Shown piece by piece: positions 45,462 through 53,486 of a stretch of DNA of 64,000 nt. This DNA is from Geodermatophilus sabuli (GTDB lineage Bacteria; Actinomycetota; Actinomycetes; Mycobacteriales; Geodermatophilaceae): contig NZ_JAAGWF010000005.1 of the NCBI RefSeq assembly GCF_010686765.1, positions 225,924 to 289,923 on the forward strand. The letters are read 5' to 3'. Under the pieces are notes generated by a model. That model was not told the DNA's origin. It made no database searches and saw only the letters and a program-made list of their open reading frames with translations. The first letter of the stretch is position 1. Every line of letters starts with the position of its first letter. A program made the position numbers and the translations under genes.

Positions 45462-45494
45462 CACCGCCGGCGGCCGGATCGGCCGCCGGCGGTG
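45462..45494 (-). other. Perfect 14-bp hairpin between the ATPase and alpha-glucosidase genes
   Basis: CACCGCCGGCGGCC (45462-45475) and its exact reverse complement (45481-45494) enclose a five-base loop. It starts ten bases after the ATPase stop. It may attenuate read-through into, or process the mRNA before, the glucosidase gene. Confidence 0.6.
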
Positions 45495-45504
45495 ACGTCG
45501 TCGC

Positions 45505-46794
45505 TCAGGCGGCCCCGGCCCGCGAGGCGCCCCCGCCCCCACCACCGGTGACCGTGTGGCCGCCGGCCTGGGCCTCACCCACCTGCTCGACGCGGTCCTC
45601 CTCGGCCATCTGGGTCAGCCGGGCCCCGGCCTCCGCGTCCCGGGTCAGGTTGTCCCCCGACTGCGGGTCGAACACGTGCACCTTGCGGCTGTCGAGCCAG
45701 AACTCGGCCTCCCGGCCCTCCCGGATCCGGCTGGTCGCGTCGATGGAGACGATCGCCTGGGTGCGGAGCTCCTCGGCGTCCAGCTCGCGGGAGAGGTCCC
45801 GGAGCTGGTTGCGGATGGCCTCGGGCGCCTCGTACGGGATGTAGGCGTACTGCGAGTCACCCAGCCACTCGGTCACGTCGACCCGGGCCCGGAAGATCGA
45901 CCCCAGCGGCCGCTTCGCCTCATCGACCAGCGAGGCGTCCTCGAAGTACTCCGGCCGGATCCCCACCAGCAGCAGCTCGTGCCCGGCGACCTTGGCCGCC
46001 CGGCGCTCGTCGAGCTCGATGGTCCCGAAGGGCGTGTTCAGCCGGTTGCCCTCCGGCGCCGCCGGCAGGAAGTTCATCGGCGGCGAGCCGATGAACCCGG
46101 CCACGAACAGGTTGACCGGCTGCTCGTAGAGCTCGCGCGGCGACGCGACCTGCTGGATCTTGCCCTTGCGCAGCACGCAGACCCGGTCGCCCAGCGTCAT
46201 GGCCTCGGTCTGGTCGTGCGTGACGTAGACCGTGGTGATGCCCAGCCGGCGCTGCAGCCGCGAGATCTCCGTCCGCATCTGCCCGCGCAACTTGGCGTCG
46301 AGGTTGGACAGCGGCTCGTCGAAGAGGAACGCCTCGGCCTGCCGGACGATGGCCCGGCCCATGGCCACCCGCTGGCGCTGACCACCGGAGAGGTTGGCCG
46401 GCTTGCGCTCGAGGTGGTCCTTGAGCTCCAGGACGTCGGAGGCCTCGGTGACCCGGCGACGGATCTCGTCGTCGGGCGTCTTCGACAGCCGCAGCGGGAA
46501 GGCGATGTTCTCGTACACGGTCATGTGCGGGTAGAGCGCGTAGTTCTGGAACACCATCGACAGGTTGCGGTCCCGCGGCGCCAGGTCGTTGACCCGCTTG
46601 CCGCCGATGACCATGTCGCCGCTGGTGATGTCCTCCAGTCCGACGATCATCCGCAGCAGCGTCGACTTACCGCAGCCCGAGGGCCCGACGAGGATCATGA
46701 ACTCCCCGTCCGCGATGTCGAGGCTGACGTCGTTCACGGCCGGGAAGCCGTCCCCGTACTGCTTGACGATGTTCCGCATCTCGATCGATGCCAT
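45505..46794 (-). CDS. Sugar ABC transporter ATPase (MsmK/UgpC type)
   Basis: A 429-residue ATPase for a carbohydrate importer. Walker A is GPSGCGKS (37-44), the signature LSGGQRQR, Walker B AFLFDEPLSNLDAKLR and the switch His in VTHDQTEAM. A C-terminal MOP/OB-fold regulatory region follows (about 240-375). The last 40 residues add an acidic then Gly-rich tail (GGGGGG) not found in most homologs. SugC of M. tuberculosis is the best-known relative. It is encoded after the two permeases of the same importer. Confidence 0.92.
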   Translation of the reverse strand: MASIEMRNIVKQYGDGFPAVNDVSLDIADGEFMILVGPSGCGKSTLLRMIVGLEDITSGDMVIGGKRVNDLAPRDRNLSMVFQNYALYPHMTVYENIAFPLRLSKTPDDEIRRRVTEASDVLELKDHLERKPANLSGGQRQRVAMGRAIVRQAEAFLFDEPLSNLDAKLRGQMRTEISRLQRRLGITTVYVTHDQTEAMTLGDRVCVLRKGKIQQVASPRELYEQPVNLFVAGFIGSPPMNFLPAAPEGNRLNTPFGTIELDERRAAKVAGHELLLVGIRPEYFEDASLVDEAKRPLGSIFRARVDVTEWLGDSQYAYIPYEAPEAIRNQLRDLSRELDAEELRTQAIVSIDATSRIREGREAEFWLDSRKVHVFDPQSGDNLTRDAEAGARLTQMAEEDRVEQVGEAQAGGHTVTGGGGGGASRAGAA

Positions 46795-46842
46795 CAGAGT
46801 TCGTCCCCTCGAGAGGTCGGGATGTGGCGGAGCACCGGTGCG

Positions 46843-47676
46843 TCAGCCCTTGACCGCGCCGTTGGTGAGACCGGCGACGATGCGCCGCTGGAAGAGCAGG
46901 ACGAGGACGACGACGGGGATCGTGACGATCACCGCGGCCGCGGCGATCGCCCCGGTCGGGTCCTCGAACTGGGACGCCCCCGAGAAGAGCCCGAGAGCCG
47001 CCGGCACCGGCCGGGCCGCCTCGGTCGAGGTCAGCACGATGCCGTACACGAAGTCGTTCCACGCGATGAAGAAGGCGATGATCGCCGTGGTGAAGACGCC
47101 GGGCGCGGCGAGCGGGACGATCACCTTCCGGAACGCCTGCCACGTCGTGGCCCCGTCGACCTGGGCGGCCTGCTCCATCTCCCACGGGATCTCGCGGAAG
47201 AAGGCGGACATGGTCCAGATCGAGATCGGCAGCGTGAGCGACAGGTACGGGAGGATCAGCCCGGGCCACGTGTCGTAGAGCCCGATCTGGCGCCACACGT
47301 TGAACAGCGGCGTGACGATCGAGATGACCGGGAAGATCGCCACCCCCAGCGCGGTCGACAGGATCAGCCGCTTCCCCGGGAAGTCCAGTCGCGCGATGGC
47401 ATAGGCCGCGAACATCGCCAGCAGGCAGGAGATGGCCGTGGCGATCAGGCAGATGCCGAAGGAGTTCCGCAGGGAGGGCAGGAAGAGGTCACTCGCGCTG
47501 CCGGTGAGGATGGTGCTGTAGTTGACCCAGGACACGTCCGTGGGCGTGAACTGACCGTTGGCGATGTCCGACGGCGCCTTCAACGAGATCGAGATGATCC
47601 AGGCGATCGGGAACAGCGCGTAGAGGACGATCACCGCGCCGCCGATCCACCAGAAGACCTTCTTGCGTGTGGACAT
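46843..47676 (-). CDS. Sugar ABC transporter permease (MalG/SugB type)
   Basis: A 277-residue permease with about six helices. The ATPase-contact loop is EQAAQVDGATTWQAFRKVIVP, with the family EAA-motif geometry. It forms the membrane channel with the permease encoded just upstream (three-base gap). The MTSRKK-like basic N-terminus and AFFIAWNDFVYGIVL segment fit the MalG/SugB side. Its substrate is taken from operon context: an alpha-glucoside such as trehalose or maltose. Confidence 0.9.
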   Translation of the reverse strand: MSTRKKVFWWIGGAVIVLYALFPIAWIISISLKAPSDIANGQFTPTDVSWVNYSTILTGSASDLFLPSLRNSFGICLIATAISCLLAMFAAYAIARLDFPGKRLILSTALGVAIFPVISIVTPLFNVWRQIGLYDTWPGLILPYLSLTLPISIWTMSAFFREIPWEMEQAAQVDGATTWQAFRKVIVPLAAPGVFTTAIIAFFIAWNDFVYGIVLTSTEAARPVPAALGLFSGASQFEDPTGAIAAAAVIVTIPVVVLVLLFQRRIVAGLTNGAVKG

Positions 47677-47679
47677 CGG

Positions 47680-48639
47680 CTACTCCCCCCGTGCCTGTGA
47701 CAGGTCGACCTTGAAGCCCTTGATGAAGGCCGCGGCTATCAGCACCACGACGATGAACAGCAGCACCGAGACCGCGGACCCGAGACCGATCTCGAGCCGC
47801 GCGATGGTCTGCCGGTACGCCAGGAACGACACCGACTCGGTCCCGTTGGCGCCGCCCGTCATGATGAAGATGCTGTCGAAGACCCGGAACGCGTCCAGGC
47901 TGCGGAACAGCAGGGCGACCATGATGGCCGCCTTCATGTTCGGGATGGTGACCTTCCACAACCGCTGCCACCACGTGGCGCCGTCGACCTGCGCGGCCTC
48001 CTGCAGCACCTCGGGCACCTGGGCGAGCCCGGCCAGGAGCAGCAGCGAGATGAACGGCGTCGTCTTCCAGATCTCCGCCAGGCAGATCACCAGCAGGGAC
48101 AGCCACTTCTCGCCGAACCAGTCGGTGTCGGTGGCGACCCCGGGCAACCAGGCGAACCACGAGTTGACGAACCCGGTGTTGATGTCGAAGGCGAACTGCC
48201 AGGCGAAGGCCGACACGACGGTGATGACCGCGTAGGGGATGAGGATCGCCGCGCGCACCACCGGCCGGATCGAGCTCAGCGCCTTGGCCATCACCATCGC
48301 GAGCCCGAAGCCGAGGACCAGTTCGACCGCGACCGTCACGACGGTGATGAACAGGGTGACGAGGATGGACTGCCACCACAGGCCGTCGCTGAGGATCACC
48401 GCGTAGTTGGTCAACCCGGTGAACGCCCGGTTGTCGGGGTCGGTGAGCCGGTAGGAGAAGAGCGACTCGTAGATCGCCTGCAGGATCGGGTAGGCGGTGA
48501 CCGCCAGCATCACGACGAAGGCCGGGCCGGCCAGCATCCAACCGAGCTTCCGCTCGCTGCGTGCGCGGTCGCTGATCCCGCCCTTCGGTGCGGAGACCGG
48601 CTCCGTCTTCTTGGTGGGAGGAAGCGTCGTGGTGCTCAC
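47680..48639 (-). CDS. Sugar ABC transporter permease (MalF/SugA type)
   Basis: A 319-residue permease with about six helices after a 30-residue cytoplasmic N-terminus. The ATPase-contact loop is QEAAQVDGATWWQRLWKVTIP. The GTG start overlaps the stop of the binding-protein gene by four bases (GTGA), and the stop is three bases before the next permease, so the subunits are translationally coupled. It pairs with the MalG-type permease. Confidence 0.9.
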   Translation of the reverse strand: MSTTTLPPTKKTEPVSAPKGGISDRARSERKLGWMLAGPAFVVMLAVTAYPILQAIYESLFSYRLTDPDNRAFTGLTNYAVILSDGLWWQSILVTLFITVVTVAVELVLGFGLAMVMAKALSSIRPVVRAAILIPYAVITVVSAFAWQFAFDINTGFVNSWFAWLPGVATDTDWFGEKWLSLLVICLAEIWKTTPFISLLLLAGLAQVPEVLQEAAQVDGATWWQRLWKVTIPNMKAAIMVALLFRSLDAFRVFDSIFIMTGGANGTESVSFLAYRQTIARLEIGLGSAVSVLLFIVVVLIAAAFIKGFKVDLSQARGE

Positions 48640-49988
48640 AGCAGTTGCTCCCCTCGGAGGACGGCGGAGATGAGCTCGCTCGCCGCCTGGCCGGTCGATG
48701 CCGGATCGATCGCCGTCGCCGGGTGGTACACGCGCTGGAGCGCCCCGGAGACCTCGCTGTAGTACACGGTCAGCGGTCGCGGAGCGGCCAGCTCCAGCGA
48801 CTCCCGGATCACCGGGGCCTGCGGGAAGACCTCGATGACCTCGGGGTCGTCGTAGACCGAGGCCTTCGACGCGGGGTTGCCGTTGGTCGTGAAGTAGTAG
48901 GCCTGGTTCTCCTCGGAGACGATGCACTCCGCGGCCTCGAAGGCGCCGTCCACGTTCTCGCTGAAGGCGCCGATGCCGAGGTTGATCCCGCCGTAGGGCG
49001 GCGCGCTCGGCTCGTCCTCGACGACCCGCGGGTACAGCGCCCAGCCGTAGTCCTCGGGCACGCTGGCCTCCAGCGTGCCCGCCTCCACGGCACTGAGGGC
49101 CCGGCCCCAGACGAAGGGCCAGTTGACCATGAAGCCGGCGTCACCCTCCTCGAAGTCGGTGACGTTCGCGTCCTCCCCGGCCGTCGTGAAGGCCGGCCCA
49201 CCGACGGCGCTGACCGCCCGCATGACCTCGCCGGCCTGCTCCGCGGCGTCGGACTCCAGTCCCAGCTGGATGTCCTGGGGGTCGTCAGCGGTCTCCTCGA
49301 TGATGGAGCCGCCGGCGGACTCGATGAGGGCGTTGAGCCACACCGTCAGCGCCTCGGCCCGGATCCCCTGGGCCGCGATCTGGGTGTCCTGGTCCTCGGC
49401 GGCCTGGACCAGCTGCTCCCAGGTGACCGGCTGCTCCATGTCGAGCCCGGCCGCCTCGGCGACGGACTTCTTGTACCAGAGGAGCTGGGTGTTGGCCCAG
49501 AAGGGGACGGCGACGAGCTGGTCGTTCCACGTCGCGCCGTCGATCGCGCTCTGGACGACGTCCTCGGTGACCCGCTCGGCGACGTCCTCCGGCACCGGCG
49601 CGAGGAACCCGGCCTCGGCGAACTCGGGGATGTAGGGCGGGTCGAGGCTGATGATGTCGATCGACGAGTCCTCCGCGGCCAGGCGGCGGATCAGCTGCTC
49701 GCGCTGCTGGGCGGACTCACGCGGCAGCTGGGCGGTCTCGATCGTGTACGCGCCGCCGGCCGCGTCGGTGCACCGGCTGGCGATCTCGACCTGTCCACCG
49801 GAGTCGGGGTTGATGTACCAGGTCAAGGTCGACGCGCCGCCGGAGTCACCCCCGCAGGCCGCCAGCGTGGAGGCCGCGACGAGCAGTGCCGCCGCGCTCC
49901 CGAGCGACCGGCGGGATCGCGCCCGCGTCGGTGACCCCGATCGGGAAGGCGCTGGTCCAGGCGCCTTTCCCCTGACTCTCTTCGACAC
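48636..49988 (-). CDS. Sugar-binding lipoprotein (LpqY/ThuE-like)
   Basis: A 450-residue extracellular solute-binding lipoprotein. An unusually long basic N-region (about 1-28) precedes the signal helix; the lipobox LAAC gives lipidated C45. The mature protein is a family 1 sugar-binding fold with SLDPPYIPEFAEAG, VPFWANTQLLWYKK and NWPFVWGRALS. Together with two permeases, an ATPase and an alpha-glucosidase it resembles LpqY-SugABC of mycobacteria, which imports trehalose; maltose or another alpha-glucoside is equally possible. First gene of the operon, start GTG with GGAGG upstream. Confidence 0.88.
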   Translation of the reverse strand: MSKRVRGKAPGPAPSRSGSPTRARSRRSLGSAAALLVAASTLAACGGDSGGASTLTWYINPDSGGQVEIASRCTDAAGGAYTIETAQLPRESAQQREQLIRRLAAEDSSIDIISLDPPYIPEFAEAGFLAPVPEDVAERVTEDVVQSAIDGATWNDQLVAVPFWANTQLLWYKKSVAEAAGLDMEQPVTWEQLVQAAEDQDTQIAAQGIRAEALTVWLNALIESAGGSIIEETADDPQDIQLGLESDAAEQAGEVMRAVSAVGGPAFTTAGEDANVTDFEEGDAGFMVNWPFVWGRALSAVEAGTLEASVPEDYGWALYPRVVEDEPSAPPYGGINLGIGAFSENVDGAFEAAECIVSEENQAYYFTTNGNPASKASVYDDPEVIEVFPQAPVIRESLELAAPRPLTVYYSEVSGALQRVYHPATAIDPASTGQAASELISAVLRGEQLL

Positions 49989-50050
49989 GACGGCATCGCC
50001 TCCGTTGGCGCGCGGTGACGTCCTGCCACCGCGGTTTTCGTACCGTGGCC

Positions 50051-50061
50051 CAGGTCACCTG
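50051..50061. promoter_or_regulatory. Palindrome upstream of the sugar operon
   Basis: CAGGT-c-ACCTG is a perfect palindrome about 65 bases before the binding-protein start. Next to it, on the minus strand, is TTGACA, a -35-like hexamer. It could be an operator for an unlinked regulator; no LacI gene is nearby. Confidence 0.3.
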
Positions 50062-50130
50062 AGGTGTCAACTCGAACGAAACCGGCTCGTAACCGAGCGC
50101 TGAGCTGCACCGACAGCCGCTGCGGACGGG

Positions 50131-51363
50131 TCAGTCGCGGCCGCTGACGAACGCCGAGGGCGTGGTCATCTCCTTGGGTGTCCGCGGCAGCACCGTCTCG
50201 AAGTACGAGCGCGCCGCCTTCGACGTCCCGACGTCCCGACCGGCCTTCTCGGACAGGAACCAGCGGTGCTCGAGCACCTCGTGGAAGACCTCGGCCGGCG
50301 CCAGCCGGCCGGCCAGCTCGGCGGGGATCGCGTCCACGACCGGCCGGTAGACCTCGGCCAGCCAGCGGTAGCTGGCCACCGTCTCGGCGACCGGTCCGCC
50401 GGTCTTCTGCTCGAGCCAGGCGCGGAAGGCGCGGATGTCGTTGAGCAGCCGGCGGGCCTGGCGCTCCTGCACCTCCAGGCCGGTCAGCCGGAACAGCTCC
50501 CGGCGGTTCTGCCCCGGCTCGGCGACGCGGGTGTCGACGCGCAGCTTGGCGCCGTCGGCCGTGGTGACCAGCTCCACCTCGCCCACGTCGAAGCCCAGGT
50601 CGTTGAGCCGGTCGAGACGCTCGGCCACCCGGTAGCGCTGCTCGTCCCGGGCGAAGACCTCCTCGCGGGTCACCTCCTCCCACAGCGCCTCGTACCGGGG
50701 CGGCAGGCTGTCGGCCACGTCGACCGGGTCGATGTCCGGGGGCAACAGCTCCCCGAACTGCAGGTCCAGCAACTCGGCCCCCACCCGCTCCCGGGCCAGG
50801 TCGACGTCGTAGCGGCGCTGCCCCGGGGTGAGTCGCTGGTGCCGCTCGACGGTCTCGGCGTCGACGAGGTAGGCGGCCAGCGTGCCGGCGTCCAGCCGGA
50901 ACAGCGTGTTCGACAGCGAGCAGTCGCCCCAGAAGACCCCGGCCAGGTGCAGGCGGACGAGCAGGACGACGAGGGTGTCGAGCAGCTGGTCGGCCGAGTG
51001 CTCGCCGGTCGGCCGCGAGAACAGGTACCGGTAGGACATCGAGTACTCGAGGTACCGGGTCACGAGGATGGCGTCCTGCCCGTGCGGGCGGTCGACGCAG
51101 ATGCCGAGCACCGAGACCGCCGGGAGCCCCTCCTCCTCGAACTGCCCCAGCAGCGCGTACTCGTGGCGGGCCAGCGGCTCGGCGATCTCCTTGAGGGCGT
51201 ACACGCGACCGGACTGCGCGGTGAACCGGACGACGTGCCGCGAGATGCCGCGCTGCGGCACCTCCAGCAGGACCGCCGGGTCCCACTCCTCGAGCGGCTG
51301 CTCCCAGGGCAGGCTGAGCAGGCCCGCGCCGTCGGAGGCGGGAGGTCGGAAGAGGTACCGCAT
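50131..51363 (-). CDS. Kinase-like DUF4032 protein
   Basis: A 410-residue protein with two parts. Residues about 45-180 have a protein-kinase-like set of key residues: K58 (YALKEI), E68 (RHEYALL), D147 and N152 (WGDCSLSNTLF, the catalytic loop) and D168 (YLVDAETVE, metal binding). This resembles the lipopolysaccharide/Kdo-kinase type fold. DUF4032 covers the C-terminal half. There is no membrane segment, so it is cytoplasmic. The ATG start has GGAG upstream. The phosphorylated substrate, if any, is unknown. It precedes the sugar operon on the same strand with a gap of about 140 bases. Confidence 0.75.
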   Translation of the reverse strand: MRYLFRPPASDGAGLLSLPWEQPLEEWDPAVLLEVPQRGISRHVVRFTAQSGRVYALKEIAEPLARHEYALLGQFEEEGLPAVSVLGICVDRPHGQDAILVTRYLEYSMSYRYLFSRPTGEHSADQLLDTLVVLLVRLHLAGVFWGDCSLSNTLFRLDAGTLAAYLVDAETVERHQRLTPGQRRYDVDLARERVGAELLDLQFGELLPPDIDPVDVADSLPPRYEALWEEVTREEVFARDEQRYRVAERLDRLNDLGFDVGEVELVTTADGAKLRVDTRVAEPGQNRRELFRLTGLEVQERQARRLLNDIRAFRAWLEQKTGGPVAETVASYRWLAEVYRPVVDAIPAELAGRLAPAEVFHEVLEHRWFLSEKAGRDVGTSKAARSYFETVLPRTPKEMTTPSAFVSGRD

Positions 51364-51494
51364 GGCTCGCTCCGTTGGGTTGCCAGCAGGTGCCGTCCGC
51401 GGCCGGCCGGCGGCGCCGGCACCCGTCCGCCGCCGGTGGGACGTCGAACCGTCACGATCCCATGCCGCTGTGCCGTCCGCGCGAGGCGTCGTGG

Positions 51495-52103
51495 TCAGGC
51501 CGGGGTGTCTCCCGGGGGCAGGAGGACCGCCAGCCGGGCGGCCGCCTCGGCACGGCTCGCCGGCTCCCCCGGCTGCAGGACCAGCCCGGCCAGCCACGCG
51601 GCGACCACCTCGGCCGCGGCCGCGTCCACGCCGCCCAGCGCCTCGGCCAGGCGGGCCACCACCTCCGACCAGCGGGCCGCCGGGACGCCGAGCAGGGCGA
51701 CGAGCGCCTCGGGCTCGTCAGCGGCCAGCCGGCGCAGCACCGGGTGCCCGGCCACCTCCTCGGCGAGGACGCCGAGCGCCGCGGCCGCGGGCAGGCCGGT
51801 GACGGAGGTGGCCAACCGGTCGACCTCGGCGGCGAGCAGTGCCCGGGCCACGTCGTCCTTGGTGCGGAAGTGGTTGTACAGCGTCGCCTTCGCCACCCCG
51901 GCAGCAGCGGCCACGGACTGCATCGTGCTGCGGCGCAGCCCCCGCTCGGCGAACGCCCGGATCGCGCCGTCCAGCAGCCCGGCCCGGGTGCGCATCATCG
52001 CGTTGCCGCCGCGGGTGTGCGCGCCGGGGACGTGGGCCGGCGCGCGGGGCACCCATCCCGGCGGCGACACGGGGGCCGGGACCAAGGGGTCGACCGTCGC
52101 CAT
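51495..52103 (-). CDS. TetR-family transcriptional regulator
   Basis: A 202-residue TetR repressor. A disordered N-terminal extension (about 1-35) precedes the DNA-binding domain, with the helix-turn-helix MQSVAAAAGVAKATLYNHF (about 60-78). The rest is an alanine-rich ligand-binding domain without recognisable specificity. I chose the ATG at 52103; one at 52118 is also possible. No ribosome binding site is clear. It is flanked by clgR and the DUF4032 gene on the same strand, with no obvious divergent target. Confidence 0.8.
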   Translation of the reverse strand: MATVDPLVPAPVSPPGWVPRAPAHVPGAHTRGGNAMMRTRAGLLDGAIRAFAERGLRRSTMQSVAAAAGVAKATLYNHFRTKDDVARALLAAEVDRLATSVTGLPAAAALGVLAEEVAGHPVLRRLAADEPEALVALLGVPAARWSEVVARLAEALGGVDAAAAEVVAAWLAGLVLQPGEPASRAEAAARLAVLLPPGDTPA

Positions 52104-52185
52104 GCCCCTGTCTGGCACCGCGACCCCGGCGAGTCAAGGACGCCGGCGCGGACGCCGGCCGTGTCGTGGGCGCAGGGTCGCCGTC

Positions 52186-52581
52186 TCAGGCGGCGAGCGA
52201 GACCGCGCCCCCCGGACGGGTCGCCGCACGGGCCGAGCCTCCGACGAGCGCGAGAGCGGGTTCGGCGGCCGGCTGTTCCGCCACGGCGGACGCCTCCTCG
52301 ACCGGCTGCTCGGGCGCGCCGGCCGGGACGAGTGGACGCAGCCTGCCGTCCTCGCCGCGGAGGCCGAGGCTGACCTCGGCCAGCAGGTCGGCCAGTTCCA
52401 CGTCGAGCGCGTCGCAGATCGAGGCGAGCAGCTCCGAGGACGCCTCCTTCTGGCCCCGCTCGACCTCGGAGAGGTAGCCCAGGCTCACCCGGGCGGCGCC
52501 GGAGACGTCGCGCAGCGTGCGCCGTTGGCGCAGCCGGTGGCCGCGCAGGGTCGTCCCCAGCTGGGTGCGCAGCAGCGTCAT
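52186..52581 (-). CDS. clgR: Clp protease/stress regulator ClgR
   Basis: A 131-residue XRE-type activator similar to mycobacterial ClgR (Rv2745c), which turns on clp protease and envelope-stress genes. The helix-turn-helix lies at about 22-46, in [26 protein letters not shown] split over the turn. The C-terminus ends in VSLAA, an apolar tail like the ClpP degron of other ClgR proteins. AGGAG lies seven bases before the ATG. Its place after pgsA matches the M. tuberculosis order. A ClgR-box-like site lies upstream. Confidence 0.88.
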   Translation of the reverse strand: MTLLRTQLGTTLRGHRLRQRRTLRDVSGAARVSLGYLSEVERGQKEASSELLASICDALDVELADLLAEVSLGLRGEDGRLRPLVPAGAPEQPVEEASAVAEQPAAEPALALVGGSARAATRPGGAVSLAA

Positions 52582-52688
52582 GGCCGTCTCCTGTCCTCCC
52601 TGTGCGGAAGCGGCGGCTCCCCGGGAGGGCGCCGTGCGCTCACGGTACGCGGCGCCGCTGACAGACACCGCGCCATCCCGGACGCGTC

Positions 52689-52699
52689 CGCTCTGGGCG
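52689..52699. promoter_or_regulatory. Candidate ClgR box upstream of clgR
   Basis: CGCTCTGGGCG matches the corynebacterial ClgR core CGCYNANRGCG except for T in place of A at the sixth position. It lies about 110 bases before the clgR start, consistent with autoactivation. Confidence 0.35.
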
Positions 52700-52757
52700 T
52701 AACGCCGTGGACCGGACGGCCCTTCCCGACCGTCACCAGGCGTGCGGCGGGAACAGT

Positions 52758-52818
52758 GGCCCCCTGCAGGGACCCGCCCCGACCGTGCGAGCTGTGGGGG
52801 GCAGGGGGTCCTCTCTCA
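52758..52818 (-). repeat. Dispersed 3'-end hairpin repeat, copy B
   Basis: Follows pgsA and overlaps its stop codon. Outer arms 52758-52767 and 52801-52811 form CCCCCTGC/GCAGGGGG, the same stem as copy A with one base pair removed from both arms together. The flank from the stop codon into the stem (CCTGAGAGAGGACCCC on the minus strand) is identical to copy A. Confidence 0.75.
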
Positions 52819-53481
52819 GGCGGCCGCGTCGGTCCGCGGGCCGCCGGAGGGCCCGGCCGCCCGCCGGGCCGCCGCGTCGCGCATCGCCCGAGCACTCGTG
52901 CGGCGCAGGGTGAGGGCCCGGTAGACGTAGTCCACGCCCGTCACGATGGTGAGCACCAGCGCCACCGCCATCACCCACCAGCGGGCACTGGCGAGCACGC
53001 CGTCCAGCGGCAGGATGTAGAGACCGATCGCCAGCGCCTGGACGACGGTCTTGGCCTTGCCGCCCCGGCTCGCCGCGATGACGCCGTGCCGGATCACCCA
53101 GAAGCGCAGCAGGGTCACGCCGACCTCGCGCACCAGGATCGCCAGCGTCACCCACCAGGCGACCAGCGACAGGACCGACAGCGCGATGAGCGCGCTGCCG
53201 GTCAGCGCCTTGTCGGCGATGGGGTCGGCCAGCTTCCCGAACTCGGTCACCTGACCGGTGCGCCGGGCGATCATGCCGTCGTAGCGGTCGGTGATGATCG
53301 CCAGGGCGAAGAACAAGGTGGCCCAGTACCGCTGCGACTCGTCCGTGCCGCCGTCGCTGAGCAGCAGGACGGCGAACACCGGCACCACCGCCAGCCGCAG
53401 CACCGTGAGGGCGTTCGGCAGGTTCACCACGCGGACCGACTGCGGCGGCGTCGCGGCCGGATCGGGGGCGACCTCGCTCAT
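52816..53481 (-). CDS. pgsA: CDP-diacylglycerol-glycerol-3-phosphate phosphatidyltransferase
   Basis: A 221-residue membrane enzyme that makes phosphatidylglycerol phosphate for anionic phospholipids. The CDP-alcohol phosphotransferase motif D-x2-DG-x2-AR-x8-G-x3-D-x3-D is complete (D65 to D90, from DRYDGMIARR onward). About five helices. I chose the ATG at 53481; a GTG at 53490 overlapping the rimO stop (GTGA) adds three residues and is also plausible. It follows rimO directly. The stop lies inside hairpin repeat copy B, and no cinA gene follows before clgR. Confidence 0.93.
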   Translation of the reverse strand: MSEVAPDPAATPPQSVRVVNLPNALTVLRLAVVPVFAVLLLSDGGTDESQRYWATLFFALAIITDRYDGMIARRTGQVTEFGKLADPIADKALTGSALIALSVLSLVAWWVTLAILVREVGVTLLRFWVIRHGVIAASRGGKAKTVVQALAIGLYILPLDGVLASARWWVMAVALVLTIVTGVDYVYRALTLRRTSARAMRDAAARRAAGPSGGPRTDAAA

Positions 53482-53486
53482 GCAGG

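Noticed and set aside
50065..50090. TCGAACGAAACC upstream of the sugar operon as a possible LexA box
   Set aside because: The second half-site does not match GTTCGA.
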